Source of the DNA: Panonychus citri
Lineage: Eukaryota > Arthropoda > Arachnida > Trombidiformes > Tetranychidae
Direction of reading: 5' to 3'
Length of the DNA stretch: 64,000 bases
Assembly: GCF_014898815.1 (NCBI RefSeq)
Contig: NW_026515518.1
Location: 186,001-250,000, forward strand
The position numbers were made by a program, and so were the translations under genes. How positions within the stretch are numbered: the stretch's first letter is position 1; each line of letters begins with the position of its first letter. Below, piece after piece: positions 12,413 through 24,959 of the stretch. The notes below the pieces were generated by a model. The model did no database searches. It was not told where the DNA came from and saw nothing but the letters and a program-made list of their open reading frames with translations.

Positions 12413-14505
12413 ATGAATATAAGGATATCCAGTGGCAGAATTAAACAGGGCGATTACACTAAACAGGTTTACACTTGGATTAAATTCGGTAATTATGATT
12501 AACTGATTATTCTAATTTATATTGACTAGTCAATTGAAGATTTAACTTTTTTTTTCCTCACAATTTCGTATCTTGTTAATGATTTTCTTTAATTGTTGTT
12601 GTTTTTTCAGGACAATATAAAGAAGCAATTAGTTTCTTGAGTGAACAATCATTGATTAATCACAATTCTCGTGAAGCTTTGTCTCTTCTTGGTTATTGTT
12701 TCTACATGATTCAGGATTTCACCAATGCTGCTTTAACATATGAAACCTTGAGTTCCCTTTATCCAGAAAATGACAATTATAAGCTTAATTATGCTCGCTC
12801 ATTGTATCAATTGTGCAACTTTGATGAAGCCCTTAGGGTCACCTTAACAATAGACAATCGTAGTACGATGATTGAGAAAGGACAATTGGTTAAATTACAA
12901 TCGGTAATAAAGTATGGGCAAGATGATTTAACTGCAGCTCGATCACTTATTGACCAATTGACAGCCGATGATCCTGATCGTGAGGTGAATCAAGGGTGCG
13001 TCTTGTACAAAGAATCTCGTTACGAAGAGGCTTTGGCTAAATTTCTTAATGGACTAACCATCGAAGGCTATAAGCCCGATCTATCTTACAACGTGGCCTT
13101 ATGCTACTATCAACTTAAACAGTACCAACAATCGATGAGATTTATTGGTGATATAATTGAAAGAGGAATTCGAGACCATCCAGAATTAAGCGTTGGAATG
13201 ACCACCGAAGGGATTGAGGTTCGATCAGTTGGTAATACGATTACTCTCCACGAAACCGCGCTGGTTGAAGCGTTTAACCTTAAGGCGGCAATTGAATATC
13301 AGAATAAAAATATGGCCGCTGCTCAAGAGGCTCTAACCGATATGCCACCACGTTCAGAGGAGGAACTTGATGCTGTCACTCTTCACAATTTAGCACTTAT
13401 GTCAATCGACACCGATCCAGCGGAGGGATTTGAGAAGCTACAATTTCTGATCCAACAGAATCCATTTCCTCAGGAAACTTTCGCTAACCTTTTACTCCTT
13501 TACTGTAAATATGAGTACTACGATCTAGCGGCCGATGTGATGGCCGAAAACGCTCATTTCACCTACAAGTATCTAACTCCATATTTGTACGAGTTTCTCG
13601 ACGCTCTTATAACCCAACAAACCTCGCCCGAAGAGGCTTATCGGAAGTTTGATGAGATGTCAGCTAAACATTGTGATCTGTTGAGGAAATTGTCCAAACA
13701 AATACAAGAGGCTCGAAATAACTCAACCCCCGATGAGAATGTCACCAAAAAGCTTACCTATGAATACGACAAAGCGCTGGAAAGCTTCATGCCCATTCTA
13801 ATGGCTCAAGCACGAATCTATTGGGACATGGAAGCTTATTCTCAGGTCGAAAAAGTTTTCCGTAAATCGGTTGAGTTTTGTGCCGATAATGATACTTGGA
13901 AATTAAATGTAGCCCATGTACTTTTCATGCAAGAAAATAAGTTCAAAGAAGCGACTGGATTTTATGAGCCTTTGGTGAAAAAAAATTACGATAACATTTT
14001 GAACGTTAGTGCGATAGTTTTGGCCAATTTGTGCGTCTCATACATCATGACGGGCCAGAACGAAAACGCCGAAGAACTGATGAGGAAAATTGAAAAAGAA
14101 GAGGAGCAATTATCTTACTCAGAACCAGAGAGGAAAATTTTCCACCTTTGTATCGTCAATCTCGTCATTGGTACTTTATATTGTGCCAAAGGAAACTACG
14201 AGTTTGGCATTTCCCGTGTCATCAAAAGCCTCGAACCTTTCAACAAAAAACTCGGCACCGATACTTGGTTTTATGCGAAACGATGTTTCCTTTCAATGCT
14301 GGAAAACATGGCCAAGCAAATAATCGTCATGAAAGATTCAATTCTTCAAGAGTGTTTAACTTTCCTAACCAATACCGAAGAGCACGGAACCACAATCAAG
14401 GCCATAATTGAACCACCGCTCGAACTGGAAACGCTTCACCCAGGCAAAAATACCGTTACTTATGAATCGCGTTTACTAAAATCGCTGTTACTTCAAATCA
14501 TGTAA
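12413..14505 (+). CDS. TTC30: TTC30 / IFT70, TPR protein of the IFT-B complex
   Basis: Exons are 12413-12488 and 12611-14505, a phase-1 GT-AG intron, giving 656 residues, close to the roughly 665 of vertebrate TTC30A/B. The protein is built of tetratricopeptide repeats throughout. Strong family signatures are V-G-M-T-T-E-G-I-E-V-R-S-V-G-N-T, A-L-V-E-A-F-N-L-K-A-A-I-E-Y-Q, E-A-L-T-D-M-P-P-R, N-P-F-P-Q-E-T-F-A-N-L-L-L-L-Y-C-K-Y-E-Y and, near the end, G-K-N-T-V-T-Y-E-S-R. The family wraps around IFT52 in the IFT-B particle and supports anterograde transport and tubulin glutamylation in cilia. The start is the only ATG that continues through the consensus intron, and the first residues (G-D-Y-T-K-Q-V-Y-T-W-I) align with the family N-terminus. 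It starts 215 bp after the dynein-2 stop on the same strand. A broken copy of its first exon lies at 770-1110. Confidence 0.95.
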
Positions 14506-17500
14506 ATACAACCAATAGAATCAATAAATTAATTGTTCTAATCAATTACTTAAAATAACTGATTAACTAATTGAAATTTGTACAGTCCAATCAAACCAAT
14601 TGAGTTAATTTCCCAATTTAAGTTATGAAGTAAACAAGAAATTATAAAAATAAAAGTATTTCCATTAACAATGTAACAATTAAAAGCACAAATTAATTGA
14701 TTGTTTGTGGTGAGAAAAAAAAATCAATCCAACATAACAATAAACATTAAAAAAGAATCACAATTAAATGATTAAATTAATTTGATTAGCACAAATGATT
14801 AACCAGAAAACGACAATTAAAAGGTAACTACAACAATCAGCTGTAAACTCACATGGATAAAAAGTAACATAACTGATAACAATTAAAAGGTAGTTTTGTT
14901 TATTAATAAATCAACAATTAAACCATCTCATTTAACCATAACAATTAGCTAATTGCGTTAATGATGATTAACAGAAAACAAGTATAAAAAAAAAGTACAC
15001 TCAATATAAGAAAAAGGTTGCAAGGTAAATAGAAGGAGGGAAATTGTTGTTAACCGAATCAAGTGAAAATTAAAGGTAATCATTAATTTCGGTGTTTAAA
15101 TTGTGCTACAACTCAATCGATTTGATATGAAATGATAATACAAATCAACTAAATCATTACTATTATCATGATTCCTATGGTTACACTAATCAAGGGAAAA
15201 AATAAAACATCAATTCAATGAAGTATCAACATCATTTGTTTTTCATTGTCTCTTCGTGTTGATTGATTGTTACTCTTTGGATCATATGTTTAATTTTTCC
15301 ACCTCTTGGATTATCATTAAATCATCATAATTGTTAATCTCAACTTTATCCAGTCACGACTATTAAGACCAATAAGGTTAATCCCTTGGTCTAAATCACC
15401 ACAGGTAAGCTTAATTTACCAAATGATTAGTTGATTGTTTACCTTTTTCATTGGTTAGTCTTTTCTGGTTTCTCTTTGTTTGTTTACAGTTTTTGTTTAA
15501 TTTCTGGTTAATTGTTAGTCTATTTTAATTGTTATTTAGTCTGTTTTTCTTAATCATTTGGAATCTATTTTCTGGTGATTAATTATCATGATTGTTGATT
15601 CATCTTGAAACTTTTGTAATTTGTTAATCAATCAGTTTTTGTTTACATTTAATTTGATTCATTTTCTGGTGTAAATTGATTTTAATTGTTGATTTTTTCT
15701 TCAATTAATTATTCTCATGATAGTTAATTGCATGTTTGTTTTATCTGCTTTTCTTTTGATTTAGTTTCATTAATTTACCTTCTTAATTGTTGACTTATTG
15801 GACTTTCAATTTGACTAAATCAACTGAATCGTTAATTTAACGATGAGATTAAATTGATTGACTTGATTAAGTGTTGATATTAATGTTAATAAGTGTTACA
15901 AGAAAAAAAATTATAAGATCACAATCAAATTAACAATTAAATCAGGTTAAAATGTCAATTGGAATCAAGAAAAAAAAAACAAATTAACTAAACCAGTTAA
16001 CAATAATTAAGGTTAACAGAATCAAATGATAAGGGTGATGATAATCCTTAATTGTGATTAACTGTAAATCAACATATTGGTGATGGTTAACTAATATGTT
16101 CATTTGTTTTTTTTTACAATTTACTTTCCAATGTAATTGAAACTGGATTAAAATTGATTGGAGATTGTGATCTCAATGGTCTCATCGATTAATTGATTTT
16201 TACTATTAATTGAATATTTGTATTAAACACTAATCATTGATCAAAAGATTGATTGTTTCTCATTGATTATTAATCACAACAATTCAAGGTCGAAACGATT
16301 TTAAATCAAAATGATTGGCTAGTGAACGGATTTAATTGCAATTAAATTGATTAGCAATTTGTTTTTTTCTGCTGATTTATCTATTTATTAGCTTAAATAT
16401 ATTATAAAAATTAACAATTAAGTTAATTGTCTTTTCAGGTTAATGATAATCTGATCATTTAGAGTAATAATCATCTTGTTTTTCATCAATTCACTTTGGC
16501 TCACCAATAACTCTTAATTGTGATTAAATTAGTCGAGACAATTAAGTGTAAAAAAAATCAACTAATCATCTCCTTGGAATTAAAATTAATAACAATAGAT
16601 AATTAAGCTAATTAACTCAATCAATTGTCTACAATTAGTTTGGTTTTTTTTTGTGGTGGAAAAAAAAATCATGATAAATCTGAGAGGAATTAATTTCAAT
16701 CACAATTGATTGATTTCTAATTTAATTGATTCATATGATTTTCTTAATTGTTGTTGATATAAATCAATTATTATTTACTAAGTTGGTTAATCCGTTTGGC
16801 TACTTTTTCTTTAGATTAACAATTAAGTTAATTGTTATTTTATGTTGTAAATATTTCACAATTGAAGAGACAGAAATCAAATAATCATTTTAATTGTTCA
16901 CTTAAAGATTAATTGATTAGTCTTTGTATTATCACAATTAGTGGAAATAATTATCTAGAGGAATTAATTGTCTACAAATGAGTTAACAATTAACTATTCT
17001 TAGTTGTAATGATTAAGCTGAAATTAATTATCCACTGGCAAGGTAATCATAAATATTTTAATCACTAACAATTAAACCTAAATGGTTAGTTAATTGACTA
17101 ATTAAGGTATTAATAAGCTGGAATACAAATAATTATTTAGTTATTAATTAACAAATTGTTAATCATTTATATAAAAAATAAGGATATTGCTCATTATTTG
17201 ATGATAAATTGTGACGATTAAGTGATTTAGTTGATTGCTTTGAAAATATACAATTAGTGGTTGTTTAATCATATCGATGATTATCAAACTAACAATATGA
17301 TTAACTAATCATCATCTGAGGGCTGTTAATTGTTACTCACCATTGAATTTGAAGGTTTAATTAACTAATTTTCATGTTCATTTTACGTCAATTGTCACCA
17401 ACAATTTAATCTGGACTTAATCCAAGTCTCCAGGGCTAAATTGTTGATTATTAAGTTATGATGATGATGATACTAAATAATAATTAACTTAATCATTAGA

Positions 17501-19405
17501 TATAAGGTGATACCAATTAATTAAGTTGCCAAAATTTTAAAAAGTTGATTATGTTTCCAAAAATGTTTCCATACGAATCTGTAAATTGTTCAATCTCATG
17601 ATGAGTGAAAATATCAATCACAATTAGCAATTAATATTAGTAGTTAGATGAAAGTAATTCATATTGGTGATTTTTGTTGACAATTTAAGTAAATTGCGAT
17701 GATTATGAATTTCAAAAATGAATTACAATCGAGTAAACAATTGAAAGATTAATAATAATTAAGCTTAAGGTGATTAGGAAACTGTGACATTGATAAAATG
17801 AATGAATCAAGATCATGGTTGATGATTTAGTTGCTAGACAATAACAATTAGAGTACAAAACATGTTGATTAATCAATGAGAAATTAATTGTTTACTTTAA
17901 TCTACTAGTATTGTCTTTCATTATGAATATGTAACGTTATGAACTTAGAAACAAATTGATAAGTAAACTTATTGTTACAATTAGAATTTAAATTAGAAAA
18001 TAAAAACTTAATCAAATCTAATTACAGTCCAATAATCCATCGATTGGGTTAACTGTAAAATCAATTACATTGTATTAATAGTTTCTAGCATAAACAATCA
18101 ATTGAGAGAAGTGTAAACATCAATTGATTGTTTAGATTAATTTAAATGACTGTTGACTGATTAAGAAGCAAAATTTCAAGAGTTTAATCTTGACCAATAG
18201 TTTGTCCACTATTCTAGATGAATGATCATTAAGATGTAAATTAGAATCACCATGAAAACGATTAATCCAAATAATGACCCAATAGATTGAGCATAAAATT
18301 GAGATAATCACATCAACAGCAACAAAATAATAGTAATCAACTAATCAGCTAATTCTTTTCAACACTGATTAAGTTAAATTTCCACTATGGATCCTCATGT
18401 TAATCAGAATATCAATTTTTACCATTTCCTGAACTCTTTTCACTTGTTGATTTAATTACTAATCAGATTGTTGATGTTTCCGTCATTTCCTCAGCACAAT
18501 GAAAAACAAGCTCAATTTTTCCCTGTAAAGTGACTTGTAGGTGTTTATACAAACACTTATAAACATAATCTAGATAATTGGTTACTAATTAGTTGATCAG
18601 TTGATTAATGAAACAAAAAAAAACAACCAAAAATAGTAACAATGATTAACCCTCATGGTTCATCAGAAAGAAACAGTTTCCATGGTTGTAAATGTGAGGA
18701 AAATGTTATAAACAGATCAAGGAATTAAACATGGCGAACATATGAGAAAGTTGATAATGAAAGTGACAAACAATTAACGAAAAAAAAACTCTTAAATCAC
18801 AATTGTAATTAGAAATGAGAATTTGTAAAATTGATTCAATTTAATTTTCTAAAAGTAAACAAACGAAAGCGCCATCTGTCGGTGGAACGAGAACTTAGTT
18901 AATGGAATTTTTTTCTTTCTCTGAATCAATGAATGAAGATTCACCTTAAAGATGATTAACAGTTAAACTCTTTCATTTTATCTCTCTTTCTCTCTTCTCA
19001 AGTAATCATGATTAAATAAATGTTCCAGTGAGTGTAACCTTATATTCATCATTTACTGTTTTCTTCACATTCAACGATAACTGTAAAATTCAACAACAAC
19101 AACAAAGTCTCTCTGTTTATCTGTTGATTAGTTGAGAGAAAAACAATTTCCATCCTCAGGAATTTTGGTTTCATCGTTTTCATTATCATCTTCATCTCAC
19201 TTTACCTTCACTTTTAAATCTCTTTCATCTCCTTTCTTATTCTTCCATTTATCCATCATCCATTATTATTTTTTCTTCATTTCTCCTTCAAAATCTTTCA
19301 TCTTTCACCTTGCTCATTCTCCCCCATTTATCCTCATTGAATCTCTCTCACTCTCACTCTCACTCTCTCTTCCTTACTGCCAATTTTGTAATTAGATTTA
19401 AAAAT
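14506..19405. other. Long non-coding, AT-rich intergenic or 5' intron region
   Basis: No frame with coding character was found on either strand over about 4.9 kb. AATAAA at 14523-14528 and again near 14649 are candidate TTC30 polyadenylation signals. The stretch is full of C-A-A-T-T-A / T-A-A-T-T-G motifs and poly-A or poly-T runs. A good splice donor (C-A-C-A-G followed by G-T-A-A-G-C, near 15402) could mark an untranslated first exon of the downstream ORP gene, but this is unproved. From about 19130 to 19380 the + strand becomes strongly pyrimidine-rich, with T-C runs, immediately ahead of the ORP start codon. Confidence 0.6.
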
Positions 19406-22400
19406 ATGTCATCCTTACGGTTGGTAGGAACTGATCCTGGTAACTTGAATACCCAAATTAATATTAACAATAACAGTAATCAAAACAATAATAGTTCTGC
19501 ATTGACTGAGCCTCAAGAGATTGTTTCTATATCCGAAAGTGTAAGATACTTCATTTAATATATTCTTTTACTTTGTATGTGTTTATATTATGTTGTGTTT
19601 ACATTTTCTCTCTCTTTCTCTTTTTCTTCGTCTCTCTCTCTCTCTCTCTCTCCATCTCCCTCTCTTCATCTCATTCTTGTTAACCTCTCTCATTCGTATC
19701 TCTTTAATTCTGTTTGAGTGTTGCTGGATCAATATGTGTTTATTCAATTCTTTTCTTCTCTACCTGTCGTAATTTTTTTCTTTCTCTCTAATTTTGTGGT
19801 TTTTTTTCTCTTGTTGATTTTTCATCTCCTACTGTTTTTGGTGTATCAAGGATGAAGATATGAATAATGAGAAATGAATAATTTTCTAATGTGTATCTCT
19901 TCATAATATCTTATTCTGTTTAAGTGATTCTCCTTCATTTTCCTTTTTGTTTCTCTTTTCTTTTGTTTTTTTGTTTTGTTTTCTTTTTTGTTTCTTCTCT
20001 CAACCTCTCTTCCTCTATTTATCTCTCTTGCTCTCTTTTTTTGTTTGTTATTATTATTATTGTTGATACTTGTTCTTTTTGAAATCAAAGAGAAATCATT
20101 TTCTTATTATTATTTCCATTTCGTATTCTTGTGTACCCTTCAGGAGACATGTTACAGTAGCTACTCACTTTCTCAGGAGTCCCAGAGATCGGACCAAACC
20201 ACTCGGCGATCACCTTCAAATTTCCACCTCTCTGGTCCATCTAATCTGATTCTACCTTGTTCATCTTCTACAACCACCATGTTAATCAATGGTTTACCCG
20301 AAATTGGTGGTATAAGTGATCTTGGTGAAAAGGAATATTCAGAATCAGATCGATCAACAAAATCAAGTCAACACATTTATGGTAATGGAGGTATTGGCGG
20401 CAGTGCAAGTGGTAAACATCGTAACAGTGATTGGATTATACTTGAAGGATTACGTGGTGATCTTCGCTATGAGGGTGTCCCAAGTCATTTTGAAGGTTTC
20501 TTGTTAAAGAGACGAAAATGGCCTCTCAAGGGTTGGCACAAGCGATACTTTTATTTAGAAAAGGGTATCCTCAAGTATGCCAAAACTCCGGTTGATATAA
20601 GTAAAGGTAAATCTCATGGATCAATTGATATTGGTTTATCGATGATCTCAACTAAAAGTTCATCTCGTCGTATTGATATTGACACCGATGAATGTATCTA
20701 TCATATAAAGGTTAAAAATAAGATATCTTTTGATCAATGGGTTCAACAGTTACGCCATCATCGTCATTTCCGTCAGCATCAGATAATGTATCAAGATGAT
20801 ATTAAAAAATCAGTCACTGGCCTGGAAACATCGGTTAATTTTATGAATATCGGTGAAACATCATCTACATCATCAAATGTTTCAACATCCAAGGTTGCCA
20901 ATTGGTTACTTGATTCAAATGGTACTCAAGAGGAAGTTAGTCAATTATTGGATGAATTACACCGGAAATTGGTTCGTTTATCATCAGTTTATCAAGAGAT
21001 TGAACTAGGTATGGGTTCGAGGCGGCAAATGCCTGACATTGACACTGGAAGTTTGAAAAAGTATCGACATTTTATGTTCCGTCGAACGAAAAAAAATCAT
21101 TCCTCTATTACCTCTAAATTAAAGGTAAATAAGAGAAAAGCCAATCTAGAGATACCCGTTATTGGATCAGAAGAATCAACTGAACTTCATGATGATGCCG
21201 CTTCTTCTTCAAACATTACCGTTCCTCACTTAAGCTCATCCCATCCATCTCTTAATGAATCTGAAAGTACTTCTAATCTTGATAATCAAGGATTAAAAAC
21301 CACTATGACCAGATCATCAACGGAAGTTGGTAAAACCGGTGCTACAAGTGGAAACCCTGGAGCAAATAATGGTCCAGTAATTAATGTAAATAAAATTAAG
21401 TCCAATGTGTCAACAGCATTAAATGAAGAGTATCTAAGTCTTGCTGAAGAAAGTAAGTTGACAATTTTCAATGAAAAGTTGATTGTTTTGTGAATTTGAT
21501 TGATTTATTTCAACATAATATCATCTCTTTTTCTTTTATAAATATAGTTCATGATCAATTGCGACTTTGTCTTCGTAAAATGCGTGGTAATCGTGACAAT
21601 TCACCCATTGTACCGACCACAGTTACAGAGGAAACACCAACCAATGTAAATTCAACGCCGACTACTGGTACAAATATTATTTCAGGAACGACAGTTTCAT
21701 CTACATCAACACCATCCTCAGTCATTTCTAACCTTAAACTGTCCCTGCAAAAATCCTTGGATCAGAATAGGGAACTACGTCAGCGATTAAATCGTATTCA
21801 TGAAGATTCTGATACCTCATCAATTCCTCAAATTAATTTAATCATGAATTCTTGTTCAACTGCAAACACAACAGCGATAGAAGAGGATATAGATGAGCCC
21901 ACCCTTGTCCATCAACCAATCGGTGATTCTAAATCTTATGAAAGTTGCTCAGTTCTCAGTTTATCTGAGTATTATGATGCCGCTGAACGTTTTTCAACCT
22001 GTACTTCATCAACCGATGAAGAAGACGATCGAAGTGTAACAACTGACCTTAGCGAGGAAGAAACCAGCGGATTTAAGCAGACAAGCCAAGGTGTCACCGG
22101 TCGACGATCAAAATTACCCTGTCCAAAACCGGAAACTGGTGACATTAGTTTATGGAGTTTATTGTGTAAAAATATTGGTAAAGATTTATCCAAGATCAGT
22201 ATGCCGGTCACTCTAAATGAACCTCTTAACGTATTACAGCGTCTCTGTGAAGAATTGGAATACAGTGAATTACTTGACGAAGCGGCGGCCATTGATGATC
22301 CCTGTGAACAAATGTTATACGTTGCCGCTTTCGCGGTCTCAGCTTATTCTGGTTCAGCTTATCGAGCAGGCCACAAACCATTTAATCCACTTCTCGGTGA

Positions 22401-24959
22401 AACCTATGAATGTATTCGTAATGATAAAGGATTCAGATTCATTGCTGAACAAGTTTCACATCATCCACCAATCTCTGCTTGTCATGCAGAATCAGAAAAC
22501 TATGTCTTCTGGCAAGGTAATCAAATCATCTCTCGGTGTTTTTATCTCCTCCACCCAACAACTTTCGTTGTTATTTTGACAACTGAAGGTTATTTTTAGA
22601 AGTAAAAAAAAATTCTTTTTGTTTTAAATTAATATCTAATACTGATGATACTGAATTGATTTTGCTTTTCACTTTAGGAATGAGAATTAAAACCAAATTC
22701 TGGGGTAAATCAATGGAAATAATTCCCTTTGGAAATGTAAATGTTTTGCTCAAACGAACCAAGAGCTTATACCGTTGGAATAAGGTTACTACCTGTGTCC
22801 ATAATATTTTCAAAGGTCAACGTTATGTTGACCAATATGGTGAGATGATAATAACCAATGGAGATTTAAAGTGTAAATTAACCTTTTCAAAGACAAGTTA
22901 CTGGTCAAATAAGCGTCATGAAGTTTTTGGTACAATTGTGAATAAAAATGGTGAAGTGATCAAATCCATCTTTGGTAAATGGACTGAGGCCTTGTATACA
23001 GGGAGCCCACCACAAACTCGGTGTATCTGGAGACCCGGTGCTATGCCTGACGATTATAAGCTATATTATGGTTTTACCAGATTCGCGTTGGAGTTAAATG
23101 AATTAACGCCTGATTTGGTTAATAAATTACCTATCACTGATACAAGGTTTCGGCCTGATCAGAGGTAAGTTTAATTGTAGTCATTTATTATTATTGTTAA
23201 TCAATCTTACAATCAATATTATCCTTCTTATTCTCCGATCATTGGCAAGGTTGTTGATTAAACACTATTTTCCAATTGTTAGTTAATCAACTACAGTTAA
23301 CATTGAGAGTGGAAATGTTAAAACAAGGTCACTTAAATTGTGATCAATTTTCTGCTTTTTCTCACTTCGTTGTAGTAAAAAATAGTTACAACCTTAACCA
23401 TTTAACTAAATATCTTTACCAGGAATCACAATTAAGCTTAAAATTTAAAGATATTTTAGTTAACCAGAAAATATGTAAAAAAAATTGAATTGGTGTCAAT
23501 CTAATTTAATTTTTTCACAACTTCCACTTTCAACTGTTAATTAGATTTAATTGTAACTTGGAAATCTCATCAATGTCAACTACTGTTAACTTAATTTTTT
23601 ACCATTAAGTTAATTCTTTGTTTACTTATACATTTAAATTGTTACTTCCTTAATTTCCCTTCTGATTTTTTTTCGACAATTTATTCTGTTAACAATTTAA
23701 TAGTTTCAGAAATTTATTAATTGCTACATTAGTCAATCAAATAAACAATTTGATTGTTATCATTATTTATCATCAAATATTCAGCTAATCAATACACTTT
23801 CCTAACCTTCACAATCTAATTGATTTGATTAAATTATTATAAACTAATTTAGTTTCCCAAATTTCATTTACAATTTGTACTATTAAATTGTTAAATTGAT
23901 TGTTATCATATTGTTAGTAATAATTTTTTAATTATTAATACCAATAATGTTGATCGTAGTTACTCAAGTCTGATATGTGTTTCCTGATTTATTAATTATG
24001 ACACCATAGTTAGACTAATAAGTTTACAATTTCAACAGTGATTTTGTCATGAAACTGTCAACAATTAATTACATAATGATAGTAAATTAATTTGAGCGGT
24101 GTAAAAGAAAGAAAAAATCATTCATATCATCAGGTTTGATTGTTTCAATCTCTTTTGTAACAATTAAATTCTGACATTTGATTCTCATAACAATAATAGA
24201 ATTGTCTACCTTTTTGTTCAATTGTTTTGACAATTTAACCTCACAATACAATCAACAAATTGTTGTTAAATTGTTGAGAGAGAAAAAAAAACCAGGTAAT
24301 TGAATAGAAACACATTCAAGTGTAACCATTGGATAAGATGTATTGTTAACTTGATACACAATAAATACCATCAACTTTCAATGTAATTCGAAGCCATATA
24401 TTAATTGTATTTCGATCCTTTGATTGTTAATTAGGTTACTGGAAGAAGGTAAAATACAAAAAGCTGAGAATATCAAAATGGTATTAGAACAATTACAAAG
24501 AGAACGTCGAAAAGAAAGAGAGGAAAAAGGCGAGGCCCATAAATCGAGATGGTTCAAGTAAGTTTATCATTCCATCATCATCATTATCATCATCGTCATC
24601 ATCATCATCATAATATGATTATAATGATTAGATTAATTTCTATTCTTAATTTTTCTTCTCTTCTTCTTTCATTCAATACCTTTGCGTGGTTAATTACATT
24701 ATTATTATGATGATGATAACGATTATTATTATTCTTGTTAATCTGATATATTTTAATACTTTTCTATTAATTTCTTATATTAATGATATTTTCTCTCCTT
24801 GTTTTCACAATTAGACAAGAGCCTGTTGATGAATTGAATTGGATTTCAAATGATGAATACTGGATGTTCAGAGATGGAATTGGATTTACCTGTCTTGGCC
24901 TTGAAAATCTTTGGCCAGAAGATGTTATTCAATCAGAACTGTCCGAACAATATAAATGA
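19406..24959 (+). CDS. OSBPL3/6/7: Oxysterol-binding protein-related protein, ORP3/6/7 subfamily
   Basis: A lipid transfer protein of membrane contact sites. Exons are 19406-19540, 20144-21452, 21548-22516, 22678-23164, 24435-24557 and 24815-24959, giving 1055 residues with phases kept. A PH domain spans about residues 160-260, with E-G-F-L-L-K-R-R-K-W-P-L-K-G-W-H-K-R and G-S-I-D-I-G-L-S, the wording of the ORP3/6/7 group. A serine-rich linker follows. An FFAT-like motif E-Y-Y-D-A-A-E is encoded at 21967-21987 and should bind VAP proteins on the ER. The lipid-binding domain starts at about residue 684, with the family signature E-Q-V-S-H-H-P-P-I-S-A at about 782 and K-F-W-G-K-S after it. The C-terminus has a charged helix and an N-D-E-Y-W element. 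The third exon must end at 22516: splicing there restores F-W-Q-G-M-R-I-K, matching the family, while the open frame running on to 22599 is intron. The start codon follows a pyrimidine-rich leader with no better upstream ATG. Confidence 0.93.
23165..24434 (+). other. Long intron 4 of the ORP gene
   Basis: A 1270-bp GT-AG intron, unusually long for this gene. It is AT-rich. A short open stretch at 23276-23488 has no coding character, and no other element was seen. Confidence 0.7.

Noticed and set aside
22517..22599. Open frame continuing past the third exon of the ORP gene to a stop
   Set aside because: Splicing at 22516 to 22678 gives F-W-Q-G-M-R-I-K-T-K-F-W-G-K-S, which matches the family exactly. 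The read-through is intron.
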